From: Bacillota bacterium
GTDB lineage: Bacteria > Bacillota > Clostridia > Lachnospirales > Cellulosilyticaceae
Assembly: GCA_023393125.1 (NCBI GenBank)
Contig: JAEWMQ010000005.1
Location: 1 to 64,000 of the forward strand
Direction of reading: 5' to 3'
Length of the DNA stretch: 64,000 nt
The first letter of the stretch is position 1; every line of letters starts with the position of its first letter. The position numbers were made by a program, and so were the translations under genes. Below the pieces are notes generated by a model. That model was given only the letters and a program-made list of their open reading frames with translations, did no database searches and was not told the origin of the DNA. This document shows positions 17,310 through 25,982 of the stretch, one piece after another.

Positions 17310-17449
17310 AGATATATTTTAAACAGCAATTAGTATAGGGAAATCCTTCTGTTTAGACATATATAGAGGTGAAAGCTCGCTACCAAGCGAAGACTGAGAG
17401 GTAGAGCTTAGTTAGGACACACTATAAGTTAAAATAGGAGGAATGGATG

Positions 17450-17965
17450 ATGAGTGAAAGCAGGCAAGAAGTAATCTATCCATTAAAGCTGTATATTAAG
17501 TTAGGAAAAGACAAGGTAACAGCTTATAATGGCAGGCAGGTCTTAGAATTGTATAAAAACTTTATAAAGGAGCAAGGAGAAGCGTGGTTTCCTACTAATG
17601 TGCTGATTCTAGGTATTGCTAAGAATAGGAGGAAGGAACTGAATAAAGCTATAGAAGAAGGACAGATTGTGGAGATTTATTTTGCCATTGGGAGAACGTA
17701 TGATGATAGTAATCGAATCTATGGCAGAGCTAGAGTGTTGGCCATTGAAACAGAGCAAGAAGTAATGGCTTCACCTGAGCCGCTTTATACACCAAAGGAG
17801 TGGCAAACTCACCAAGCCAAGAGCTGGATTAAGCTTGGAACATTTGGAGACTGGGAAGAAGTTGACACACGAGTAGAAGACTTTATTGTAGTAAGCTCTG
17901 GGAAAGGACTAGAACAAGTGATTCAAAAGTCTCAAGTGCATTTTGGATATATTGTAAAGAGGTAG
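17450..17965 (+). CDS. Hypothetical protein
   Basis: A 171-residue protein. AGGAGG at 17436-17441 fits the second of two in-frame ATGs (7-nt spacing), so I start at 17450. The sequence alternates short strands and helices; EIYFAIGRTYDDSNRIYGRA followed by VLAIE is reminiscent of a PUA/EVE-like barrel, but that is only a visual impression. No membrane span and no known catalytic motif. Confidence 0.6.
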   Translation: MSESRQEVIYPLKLYIKLGKDKVTAYNGRQVLELYKNFIKEQGEAWFPTNVLILGIAKNRRKELNKAIEEGQIVEIYFAIGRTYDDSNRIYGRARVLAIETEQEVMASPEPLYTPKEWQTHQAKSWIKLGTFGDWEEVDTRVEDFIVVSSGKGLEQVIQKSQVHFGYIVKR

Positions 17966-18164
17966 GAGAAGGGCATAGTTGCTATCGAAGGGCGACTGTG
18001 CTTTTTTGACTATTATACAACGTTGATGAGAAAGTGGGGAACAGAGCTAAGATCCACACTTTTACAGACACGAAGTAGATATTCTAAAATGCATAGGTGA
18101 AATACTCTGAATATTATCGTATAATTAATCTGAGGTTGTTCTTATAGAAAGGAGATGGGTGTAA

Positions 18165-19481
18165 ATGAATGAAGAGGTGAATGGCATAGAGGAAAATTTA
18201 AATAATATAGAAGTGGATATATGGAAAAAGATTAAGGAATATATTTTAGATATAAAATTTTTATTAGGAGCTAGTGGTATTGGCTTAATTTATTTATTTT
18301 ATCAATTTGGTTATGCATTTTTATATGGGTATTATTTTGTTAAAGATGATACAGTAAATATAGCGATGTTAGAGGCAATATTGAATCCAATTCCTTTCAA
18401 CTTTAAGTCAATTGCTATCGTGGGTATTATGGTATTCTTCTGCTTAAGTATTTTTTTTGTACCATTAATTATTGTAATGTCTTTAGGGGCAAAGAAAGGA
18501 AAGTTATTACAATTTGGATTATGTATAATTTCAGCTATTTTCGTATGGGCTATTATTAATATTTTTTTTAGTGGGATAAGTACCAAGAATATTAATATTA
18601 ATATTAATATTAACATTGTAGCACAGATGATGATAGGTTATATAATAGTGATTTTTACAATTAATTTGATAAAACTTATAAGTTTTAATCCGAGGTTATT
18701 AGTATGGATATGTTTTTCTATGCCAATAATATTTGTAGTAGATTCATATTTTTTTGATACAAATACATCCTTGGTAATAGCATGGATATATTATATAGTT
18801 GCACTAATGTTTGCTCAATCTATAAGTAATCGATTAAATAATGCTATACAATATATAAGGTATATTAAGAGATTTTTGATTTGTTTTGAGATCGTGTTTT
18901 ATAGCTTAGGTGTGATTGACTATATATATATACTTATAAATGGGGAAAATATGTTTTATAAGACACCAATAATGATCAGTGCTATTGTTATTTCTTTACT
19001 AGGGACATTGATAAAAATACCAGTTATTAATTTTAAGATAGGTAAATTATGGAGATTTATTAAATGTATAACTTATAACAGAAATAAGAAGAAAGTTAGC
19101 ACAGATAATCTTGAAAAATATATTAATATACAATTGGAAAAAGAAGAAAAAGAAATAAGTGAAAAAATAAATGATAAAATAGTAGCTTTTCTAGCGATAT
19201 GCATTTTTTTGGGATACATGATAGTGATTACTTGTCTGCTGTATCAGGGAACTATACGTATAGGAACAATTGTAAGTACAAGTATAAAAAGCCAATCGTA
19301 TGACACTATTACATATGCAATAACTAGTGGAGCAATAGCTACAGAACCTATTAAAGGAAAAGTAGTTGCTCAAAATGGAAATACATATTATATTTCAACA
19401 ATGGATAAAGAATTAGTTACAATTAAATCAGCTCATGTTATTACTACACCTGAGGATACTAATATGTCTTCACTGGAATAG
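18165..19481 (+). CDS. Multi-pass membrane protein, unknown function
   Basis: A 438-residue protein with about eight hydrophobic segments between residues 30 and 290, a charged cytoplasmic linker (about 300-345, rich in K and E), another span near 345-370 and a soluble tail to the C terminus (ATEPIKGKVVAQNGNTYYIS). The coding sequence is markedly A/T-rich compared with neighbours and contains a run of ATT-AAT codons near 18590-18620 encoding NINININI, consistent with horizontal origin or relaxed selection. GAAAGGAG lies upstream. No family recognised. Confidence 0.7.
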   Translation: MNEEVNGIEENLNNIEVDIWKKIKEYILDIKFLLGASGIGLIYLFYQFGYAFLYGYYFVKDDTVNIAMLEAILNPIPFNFKSIAIVGIMVFFCLSIFFVPLIIVMSLGAKKGKLLQFGLCIISAIFVWAIINIFFSGISTKNININININIVAQMMIGYIIVIFTINLIKLISFNPRLLVWICFSMPIIFVVDSYFFDTNTSLVIAWIYYIVALMFAQSISNRLNNAIQYIRYIKRFLICFEIVFYSLGVIDYIYILINGENMFYKTPIMISAIVISLLGTLIKIPVINFKIGKLWRFIKCITYNRNKKKVSTDNLEKYINIQLEKEEKEISEKINDKIVAFLAICIFLGYMIVITCLLYQGTIRIGTIVSTSIKSQSYDTITYAITSGAIATEPIKGKVVAQNGNTYYISTMDKELVTIKSAHVITTPEDTNMSSLE

Positions 19482-19595
19482 AAGTATGAATATTGGACTT
19501 CTAAAAACTTAAAGAAAACTCGTACTACAAATAGTGTATAAGATTATGGCTACGACTCTTTTAAGTTAACATAATTTTACATATATAAATTATAA

Positions 19596-19754
19596 GAAGA
19601 GTCAGCAGCAAACATGCAAGAGATAGCAGGATAAGACTAATTAAGAGGTATAGAAAAAATGAAGATATCTTTAAAACAACTAGCAGCAATAGCAAACCAT
19701 TTAAATAGTGCCATAGGAGAATTTAAAATTGCTAAAAGCGCTTTAAAGAAATAA
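19596..19754 (+). pseudogene. Remnant of a methyl-accepting chemotaxis protein C terminus
   Basis: One reading frame gives EESAANMQEIAG, then two stops, then MKISLKQLAAIANHLNSAIG and EFKI. The first part matches the EESAASMQEI glutamate-methylation region of MCPs. The second matches their usual ending (L..LA..LN..V..FKI). Both lie in the same frame, so this is a decayed MCP tail rather than two chance ORFs. A 31-codon ORF (19659-19754) survives but is unlikely to be functional. Confidence 0.7.
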
Positions 19755-19780
19755 TAGGTAAGATAAATAGTACTATAACA

Positions 19781-20076
19781 AAAAAGGCGATGACCAATTA
19801 TACGGATATATGGTTATCGCTTTTCGTTTAGGTTAGATGCTAGGTGAAAACTTATTTAGGGATAATAAGATGTTTGGGAGGGAAATGAGAGGCGTTGTCT
19901 ATCCTACAGGGTTCCACTTCATATTTTTAGAGGCATTAAAGCGCACTTTTTTAATGAACGCTTGAAAACTCGTTGCGCTCAGAGACTCAGTCTAAAATCC
20001 ATTATAAAAGTTCACTAAGTGCTTCTGAAAAATACTACGAAGTCACTCTTACGGATAGGTAACACTTCGTATTTTG
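19781..20076. repeat. Deletion derivative (copy C) of the ncRNA-palindrome unit
   Basis: The left end repeats the ncRNA 3' terminator (GGCGATGACCA / TGGTTATCGC) plus about 30 nt of RNA 3' sequence (AGATGCTAGGTGAAAACTT compared with AGACTCTAGGTGAGTACTT in copy B). The sequence then jumps directly to the long palindrome (GGAAATGAGAGGCG, from 19880), so most of the RNA is missing. The palindrome arms are diverged but still pair. Confidence 0.7.
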
Positions 20077-20327
20077 ATAAACATTTTGTTGTAATAAGAA
20101 AAAGAAGGTGCATAGAGAGTAGGATGAGTAGCATTTTAAAGCAATTTTTAAATTAGCTAATAAAACAATAAAAAAATACAAAATATAATGAATTTAATGT
20201 ATAATTAATACAAAGGGGAAAGGATGTTGTGAAATTCAAAAAAGTAAAATAAATTGGTTGATTTATCATATATTTACAGTATGAGTATCCTGGATGATTT
20301 GTAAATAGAAATAGGAGGGGAAAAATA

Positions 20328-21590
20328 TTGACCTTACCAGAAGGGCAGAATATAGATGTAAGACTTTTCGCTAAGATGCTAGATTATAGTACTCAAAGTG
20401 CCAGCTATAAACCATTATGGTTAATAGGAATATTAGAAGAAGTAAAAAAAGGAAATCAGAAGATAGACTTTAGAACCATTGGTTGCCATATGATAAGTAA
20501 GGCTTGGTATCCTATTTTACACTGTAGATTAAGTTTTGGGAGTCAAGATAGCTTACCTAAGATAGTAACTAACTTAAGTGTTAAATTAGCTATTAAACCA
20601 GATGAAAAAGTAAATAGTATTTTTAATATCCTTATGGCAATAGAAGAGAAAGAACTTCTTAAGGAAATAAGGATCTTATTTGAGCAGGTGCCGTATAGAA
20701 TACTCTCACCTTTCTATAAAATCATAGATAAGAACTTTAATAAGGAAATGAGAGAAAAGACGTCAGCGGATAATCAAGCTTTTTATCAATTTGTTGAAGA
20801 TGGAAAAACTATATGGATTGGACAGTCGTGGTTTGAGTATATGAGTGCTAACCAAGTTATTATTGAAGCGTGGATAGAATATAGCATGATTTATTATTTA
20901 CAAAAGAAGAATCCTAATGTACCAGCTATTCCTCTTAAGATTAAGCCACCAGATAAGAGGGACTTGAATCATGCAACTAAACTTTGGAAGTATTATGGGA
21001 CCTACAGGCCTCTTAGAGATATTTACATTAATAAAGCCTTTAATGAGGATACCATAGAACAATATGGAAGTCTTAGTCTAGATCACTTTTTGCCATGGAG
21101 CTTTGTTTTACATGATGAAGTGTGGAATTTGCTTCCTAGCTTTAAAAATATTAATAGTTCTAAGAATAATGACTTACCAAGCTTAGGGGTGTACTTAAAA
21201 GATTATTGTAATTTACAATATAATCTCTTCTCTTTTATAAGGGATTTCTCACATCAAGGCAGACAAATAAAAGAAATGCAAAAAATAATGGAGGATTATC
21301 TTCATATTATGCCAATTAGTAAGACTAATGAAAGTCGATTAGAAACGCTAGAAGAACAAGAAAGAGCATGGTATCAAATAGGAGAAGATAAGTTTAAAGA
21401 CTGCTTACGGGGGACAATAGAGCCTCTTTATCAGATTGCATACAATCAAGGATACGGTATTTGGATTTGTAAAGATAGGCAAATTAATTATGAATCTAGC
21501 AATGAAGTAGGAAAAAATCACTTGAGTACTCATTATCCAGAAGAAATAGCTGAAGCTTATGAGGAAAATTATTTAAGTAATCATAAGTAG
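20328..21590 (+). CDS. HNH endonuclease domain protein
   Basis: A 420-residue protein starting at TTG 20328, eight nt after AGGAGGGG. The C-terminal half holds an HNH/McrA-like core: LDHFLPWSFV (D252, H253), then WNLLPSFKNINSSKN (residues 266-280) with Asn and Lys at the expected positions. The N-terminal 240 residues are not recognised. Such proteins can be restriction-type or defence nucleases. The downstream methyltransferase at 62 nt belongs to the small-molecule type rather than the DNA-methylase type, so a restriction-modification pair is not supported. Confidence 0.72.
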   Translation: MTLPEGQNIDVRLFAKMLDYSTQSASYKPLWLIGILEEVKKGNQKIDFRTIGCHMISKAWYPILHCRLSFGSQDSLPKIVTNLSVKLAIKPDEKVNSIFNILMAIEEKELLKEIRILFEQVPYRILSPFYKIIDKNFNKEMREKTSADNQAFYQFVEDGKTIWIGQSWFEYMSANQVIIEAWIEYSMIYYLQKKNPNVPAIPLKIKPPDKRDLNHATKLWKYYGTYRPLRDIYINKAFNEDTIEQYGSLSLDHFLPWSFVLHDEVWNLLPSFKNINSSKNNDLPSLGVYLKDYCNLQYNLFSFIRDFSHQGRQIKEMQKIMEDYLHIMPISKTNESRLETLEEQERAWYQIGEDKFKDCLRGTIEPLYQIAYNQGYGIWICKDRQINYESSNEVGKNHLSTHYPEEIAEAYEENYLSNHK

Positions 21591-21651
21591 AAGAGAGTAG
21601 AATAAGAAGATTAGGAAGTAAATAGTTTTAAACCAAAGGGAGGTAACTATA

Positions 21652-22224
21652 GTGACTGATGATTTTTACAATAATAATGCTTTGGGCTTTTTTGAAGGCA
21701 CAGTAGATGCAGATATGTCTAGTAACTATACAGACTTTTTAGTAAAAATAGAAGAAGGAAGTCACATATTAGATGCAGGATGTGGCTCAGGTAGAGATGC
21801 CAAAAAGTTTAAAGACTTAGGCTATGAAGTAACTGCTATAGATGGCTCAGAAGCAATGTGCGCTTTAGCAAGTGAATATATTGGTGAGCCAGTGCAGCAA
21901 GTAAGGTTCCAAGAGATTAACTTTGAAGCAGTATTTGATGGCATCTGGGCATCTGCTTCTTTACTTCATGTACCAAGTGAAGAACTACCAGATGTATTAG
22001 AAAGATTATATAAGGCATTAAAACCACAAGGCGTATGCTACGCTTCCTTTAAATATGGAGAATTTGAAGGTGACAGAAATGGTCGCTGGTTCCATGATTT
22101 AAAAGAAGAGAAAGCGAGAGAGTTATTCACTAAAGCTGGGTTTAATGTGACTAAAATGTGGATAACTGGCGATGTAAGAGAAGGCCGTGGGGATGAAAAA
22201 TGGCTAAATATATTATGTGAATAA
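21652..22224 (+). CDS. Class I SAM-dependent methyltransferase
   Basis: A 190-residue enzyme with the SAM-binding loop DAGCGSGRDAKKF (residues 41-53), the acidic EVTAIDGSEAM strand end and a later IWASASLLHVP post-motif. It lacks the NPPY/DPPY motifs of DNA methyltransferases, and the size matches TehB/UbiE-like small-molecule methylators. The start is GTG 21652 behind GGGAGGT. A fossil fragment of a second copy lies at 25846-25929. Substrate unknown. Confidence 0.85.
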   Translation: MTDDFYNNNALGFFEGTVDADMSSNYTDFLVKIEEGSHILDAGCGSGRDAKKFKDLGYEVTAIDGSEAMCALASEYIGEPVQQVRFQEINFEAVFDGIWASASLLHVPSEELPDVLERLYKALKPQGVCYASFKYGEFEGDRNGRWFHDLKEEKARELFTKAGFNVTKMWITGDVREGRGDEKWLNILCE

Positions 22225-22285
22225 GTTTATCTAAAATAGGTAATGACGAGATCATAATCTACCAATATTCTAGGGGGATTTATAA

Positions 22286-22486
22286 TTGGGTGAAAAAATA
22301 AGTGAAGAAGAAAAAGCACTCAGAAGAAAGGCAATAGCTGATGGTATGGCATTAAATGCGGTAAGTGGGGGACCACAGCCACAAGGTTTAGCACTAGAAC
22401 TCTATGATAAATATATTGAGGGCGAATTTAGTTTTGAAGAATTAGAACAAGGGCTTATTGCAATGTATACCCAAGTGGATAAATGA
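22286..22486 (+). CDS. Antitoxin VbhA-like small protein, orphan
   Basis: A 66-residue protein starting at TTG behind AGGGGGAT. The pattern RRKAIADGMALNAVSGG, LALELYDKYIEGEFSFEE and a final helix resembles the short three-helix VbhA/Fic-inhibitor antitoxins. No Fic (HPFxxGNGR) toxin is adjacent, so either it is an orphan or the assignment is wrong. The inhibitory (S/T)xxxE(G/N) helix motif is not convincing. Confidence 0.5.
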   Translation: MGEKISEEEKALRRKAIADGMALNAVSGGPQPQGLALELYDKYIEGEFSFEELEQGLIAMYTQVDK

Positions 22487-22543
22487 AATAGGAGAGATAA
22501 GGTGGAGTAAAATGATAAAGGTCTATCTAAGGAGTGAAAAGCC

Positions 22544-23113
22544 ATGACTTACAAAAAAGAACGAGCACAGCTAGAAGAGTTACTTTTACAAAGTTTAGGG
22601 GAAACTATTTTAAATAGGGGGCAGGAGATCTTAGAACTAGTACCAGAGCTCATCGTTTGTGCTCAGTGTGAGCATGGCAATCCTGCTCATATCTATAATG
22701 TATTTGAACATAGCCTACATGTAGTAGCAGGGGTAGAAGCTGACCTGAAATTAAAGTTAGCTGCTTTATTACATGATATCGGAAAGCCTTATGTGAAAAC
22801 TTGGTATGAAGGATGGTTCAGGTATGGCGGGCATCCAGAAGTAAGCGTGACACTGAGTCAGCTCATTTTAAAACGATTAGGATATTCGGCTGATTTCATA
22901 GAAGAGGTGGCTCAGTTAGTGAGATACCATGATGAGAAAATCCCACCTGAGAAAGAAAGTATCCAAGAGATGCTTACCAAATTAGGAAAAGAGAACTTTG
23001 AAAGATTATTGCTCCTTCAATGCAGTGATATCTCAGCTCATGAGGCAGCTTATGCAGAAAGGTCACTTAAAAAACTGGATGAGGTAAAAAAAGTATATGC
23101 TACATTTTGTTAA
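22544..23113 (+). CDS. HD-domain phosphohydrolase-like protein
   Basis: A 189-residue single HD domain. The metal residues are visible as H56 (FEHSLHV), H77-D78 (AALLHDIGKP) and a distal Asp region near VRYHDEKIPP. The layout HDIGKP, then GHPEVSVTLSQLILKRLGYS, resembles the HD part of bacterial CCA-adding enzymes/2',3'-phosphodiesterases without the nucleotidyltransferase part. It probably hydrolyses a phosphate ester of a nucleotide or RNA end; the substrate is inference. AAGGAG upstream. Confidence 0.8.
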   Translation: MTYKKERAQLEELLLQSLGETILNRGQEILELVPELIVCAQCEHGNPAHIYNVFEHSLHVVAGVEADLKLKLAALLHDIGKPYVKTWYEGWFRYGGHPEVSVTLSQLILKRLGYSADFIEEVAQLVRYHDEKIPPEKESIQEMLTKLGKENFERLLLLQCSDISAHEAAYAERSLKKLDEVKKVYATFC

Positions 23114-23209
23114 AAGTAATTACATACTACTGATTATATTGGGGCTTATGATAGATAAGTAAGTGTGATGAAAAAATATGAGCTTTAGACTTTTAAGGAG
23201 GAGAATGTC

Positions 23210-23422
23210 ATGTTCGAACAAAAGGTAAAAAAGGATAAGAAGGCAAAGCGATTTAAAGTAGTCAGTGAAGAAACATTGGGATTTAATACTGCAACTACTA
23301 TTCTTCTTGATCAAGAAACAGGGGTCAACTATTTAGTAGTTTTAGGTGCAGCAGGGCAGGGAGTAACACCACTTTTAGATGCTGAAGGTAAAGTGGTTAT
23401 AACACCAATGGTAGAGATGTAG
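23210..23422 (+). CDS. DUF6440 family small protein
   Basis: A 70-residue protein. RFKVVSEETLGFNTATTILL, then DQETGVNYLVV and GVTPLLDAEGK match the DUF6440 pattern (a short beta-rich protein common in Firmicutes and some phages). Function unknown. AAGGAGGAG is 6 nt before the ATG. Confidence 0.75.
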   Translation: MFEQKVKKDKKAKRFKVVSEETLGFNTATTILLDQETGVNYLVVLGAAGQGVTPLLDAEGKVVITPMVEM

Positions 23423-23547
23423 GCTGTGTAAAAATTAAATTCTAATAAACAACACTTTTTAATCAAGAAGTCATCACTTTTACACTATAGAATGAGGGTG
23501 TCTAAAAAAATATATTTATTATCCATCCTTCATAAGAGTGACAGTAT

Positions 23548-23597
23548 AAAGTAGCACGCCTAAAGGTTAAATAACTTTTAGGTGCGCTACTTTTTTG
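23548..23597 (+). terminator. Terminator in the 23423-24123 gap
   Basis: AAAGTAGC(A)CGCCTAAAGG / CTTTTAGGTGCGCTACTTTTTT hairpin. It immediately precedes an orphan DUF1659-type leader. Confidence 0.75.
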
Positions 23598-23656
23598 TTT
23601 TGCAAAAAATTAAAAATAATCTTAAGGAGTCATCTCATTTGCGACATATATAGAAT
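23598..23656 (+). promoter_or_regulatory. Orphan copy of the DUF1659/DUF2922 leader
   Basis: TTTTGCAAAAAATTAAAAATA, then GGAGTCATCTCATTT and CGACATATATAGAA. It matches the leaders at 32780, 33845 and 35294 but no DUF1659 gene follows, so the downstream genes were lost or only the leader moved. Confidence 0.6.
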
Positions 23657-23673
23657 TAAATAAGATAGCTTAG

Positions 23674-23817
23674 TGTAATGAAATCTATATTTATAATGAG
23701 AAGGAGTTAAATGAACCTTATCTAGAAAGTGATTTATTAGAAGAAGTAAGTGGGGACAAAAGCGAAGGTGGGGGAAGTGAGACTTCTTGTGGAAAGCGAG
23801 AAACTAGAATTACGTAG
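23674..23817 (+). pseudogene. Decayed coding fragment, possibly signal peptidase I-like
   Basis: A 47-codon open stretch with no start site reads NEIYIYNEKELNEPYLESDL, recalling the VYVNGK-L-EPYL strand of type I signal peptidases, then becomes low-complexity. I see no catalytic Ser or Lys. The identification is weak. The rest of the 23818-24110 gap shows nothing further. Confidence 0.25.
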
Positions 23818-24123
23818 GAAGATAAAACTGAAGTCTAGATAGCGGTGTTTAAAGTGTGTTGGTATAAAAAAGATTGATTTGAATAAAAATTTAACATATA
23901 ATGCAAGTTGACATAAATGAAAATTTTATTAAAATAACACAAGCATGGTATGAGAAAACAGTATCAAGTATGGCTTTTGCTTGGGATTTTATAAGGTAAA
24001 CAGCTAAGATAGTAGCTATAAAGCTTGTAATAATTATGTCAATACATCTAAGAATAGGTATGTTGCAAAAAAAATAATTTATTTAGTAGAAAAAGTATAA
24101 CCAATTCACTTATGGAGGGAAAA

Positions 24124-25788
24124 ATGATTAAGAAATATAAAATATTATATACTTTATGTATGGCAATCGTATTATTGACAGGGTGTCAAGAAAATAAGGG
24201 GTATACATTGCAAGAGGAGAAACTTGAACAGTTAGGGATAAGGGATATTGAAGTAGAAAAAGATAACATAATAATAGTTACAAAAGAAGGGCAGATAATG
24301 GCTATTGATCATGCTGTTGTAGAAGAGGATGGTATATGGAAGGGGGATAGAGACAGCGACTTATTAAAAGGTATTCCTGAAAATATAAAGCAAATACAAT
24401 ATGTTAATAGCCTACAGTATCTGTGTCTAACGGAAGATGGTCAAGTATGGGATGTAACAAGCAATGGGGCAGAAAAAATTATTGCTAAGATAAAGTATAT
24501 TACTAATTACGATAATACATATTTTGCAATCGATGAGGAAGATACACTATGGGGATGGGGTGTTAATAGAGATGGTAGCATGGGTATTGAAGAGTCGGGA
24601 ATAATAGAGGAACCTATTGCTATTATGAAGGATGTAAGAGATGTTAAGACTACGCAAACTGGTACTATTGTATTAAAAAATAATGGTGATGTCTATGTAA
24701 CAGGAAATTTTATGGCACTAGTAGTAGGTGGTAGTAAAGCAAATGCCGGAACTTCTATGCTTAAGGAATTTAAAAAAGTGGATAATATGAAAAATGTAAT
24801 CGATATAGAAGTTGGCGGGCTACAGTTTTTCATGCTGAAAAAAGATGGTGAACTTTGGGGATTTGGAAATACGGAAAAAGGTCAACTGGGTATAAGAAGC
24901 AAAGAAGATGAATTCTATAAAGTAGTAAAAGTAGCTGATGATGTACAGAAGGTATCAGCGGGGGACAACACAGTTATGATACTGAAGAAAGATGATACCC
25001 TATGGGGAAGTGGTGTTAATCATTATTCAGCATTTGAAAGAGATGAGAGAAGCTATGCCTTAGCTAATAGTGAAGAAGAGATATTTTATGAGTTTACACC
25101 AATAATGGACGAGGTAAACTATATGGAAGTAGGAGATAACTCTAGTATTATCTTTAAGAATGATAATACAGTTATTCTTAAACAAAAAAAATCTAATGAA
25201 CTTATACTTAAAAGAGCCAGTGATAAGAGTGAATATGTATATGAGATAAATGAGTATATAAATACACTACCATATGGTATATATCGTTTAGAAACAATGG
25301 GTTTTAAAGATAGTATACAACTTTCTAAAGGAGAAGATACCATTGAACCTGAAGAAGGTTATCTATTTGCAGAGGCAGTTATGACAGTGATGAATACAAG
25401 TAATGAAGCCATACAGGTGATGGATGATGGTATGTTATTAGATAGTATATGGGGGGCGTATTTTGAAGTCTACACACTTAAAGATATTGAAACACCTAAG
25501 AACATGTTGGATAAAATGCTTATCTACCAACAAATAGAAGTAGAAAACACTTATGAAGGTTCTGCATTTGAAGGAAACTTGAGGGTAACATTAGAATGCC
25601 AAGATGGAAAAGCATTTGAAGAGATAGACAAACAAAAAGGGATGCAGCTTGCACCAGGAGAATATCGTAAACTTCATTTTTATGTGCCTATACCACAAAA
25701 GGTTAAAAATAACATAGGAGTTATTAAATTTAGAGTAGGTAATGCACATTATGATTACTCTTATGAAGAGGCATTTAAACCTAGATGA
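24124..25788 (+). CDS. Lipoprotein with RCC1-like repeats
   Basis: A 554-residue exported lipoprotein. I start at ATG 24124 because GGAGGG lies just upstream. The signal peptide ends at the lipobox LLTGC (Cys near residue 22). Residues about 90-330 contain repeated blades of the LKKDGELWGFGNTEKGQLGI type (also TLWGWGVNRDGSMGI and TLWGSGVNHYSAFE), the hallmark of RCC1/alpha-tubulin-suppressor propellers. The C-terminal ~200 residues form a separate beta-rich domain. It is probably surface-exposed and binds a protein or glycan; the ligand is unknown. Confidence 0.82.
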   Translation: MIKKYKILYTLCMAIVLLTGCQENKGYTLQEEKLEQLGIRDIEVEKDNIIIVTKEGQIMAIDHAVVEEDGIWKGDRDSDLLKGIPENIKQIQYVNSLQYLCLTEDGQVWDVTSNGAEKIIAKIKYITNYDNTYFAIDEEDTLWGWGVNRDGSMGIEESGIIEEPIAIMKDVRDVKTTQTGTIVLKNNGDVYVTGNFMALVVGGSKANAGTSMLKEFKKVDNMKNVIDIEVGGLQFFMLKKDGELWGFGNTEKGQLGIRSKEDEFYKVVKVADDVQKVSAGDNTVMILKKDDTLWGSGVNHYSAFERDERSYALANSEEEIFYEFTPIMDEVNYMEVGDNSSIIFKNDNTVILKQKKSNELILKRASDKSEYVYEINEYINTLPYGIYRLETMGFKDSIQLSKGEDTIEPEEGYLFAEAVMTVMNTSNEAIQVMDDGMLLDSIWGAYFEVYTLKDIETPKNMLDKMLIYQQIEVENTYEGSAFEGNLRVTLECQDGKAFEEIDKQKGMQLAPGEYRKLHFYVPIPQKVKNNIGVIKFRVGNAHYDYSYEEAFKPR

Positions 25789-25845
25789 TGAAATCATAAG
25801 GGCTATGAAGAAAAATGCTAGGCTTAATTTCTTTAGGAATTACTT

Positions 25846-25929
25846 TACGGAGATTTTGAGGGAGATAGAAATGGTCGCTATTTTCATGACCTCAAAGAAG
25901 AGAAAGCACAGGCGTTATTCACTTTATTG
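25846..25929 (+). pseudogene. Fossil fragment of a second class I methyltransferase
   Basis: One frame reads YGDFEGDRNGRYFHDLKEEK followed by AQALFT, almost the same as YGEFEGDRNGRWFHDLKEEK in the methyltransferase at 21652-22224. Nothing of the SAM-binding part remains, and a terminator follows directly. This is a truncated paralogue. Confidence 0.75.
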
Positions 25930-25938
25930 TGTAGTAAA

Positions 25939-25981
25939 GAAACTGTAAAACTAGTATGAATCTCTAGTTTTACGGTTTTTT
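25939..25981. terminator. Bidirectional terminator
   Basis: AAACTGTAAAACTAG / CTAGTTTTACGGTTTTTT hairpin between rightward remnants and the leftward gene ending at 25983. Confidence 0.8.
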
Positions 25982-25982
25982 A

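Noticed and set aside
18580..18625. Tandem AATATT repeat as a regulatory or mobile repeat
   Set aside because: It lies in frame inside the membrane protein gene and encodes alternating Asn-Ile; simple codon repetition explains it.
21652..22224. DNA methyltransferase forming a restriction system with the HNH gene
   Set aside because: The enzyme lacks the NPPY/DPPY motif and resembles small-molecule methylators, so the pairing with the HNH protein is not supported.
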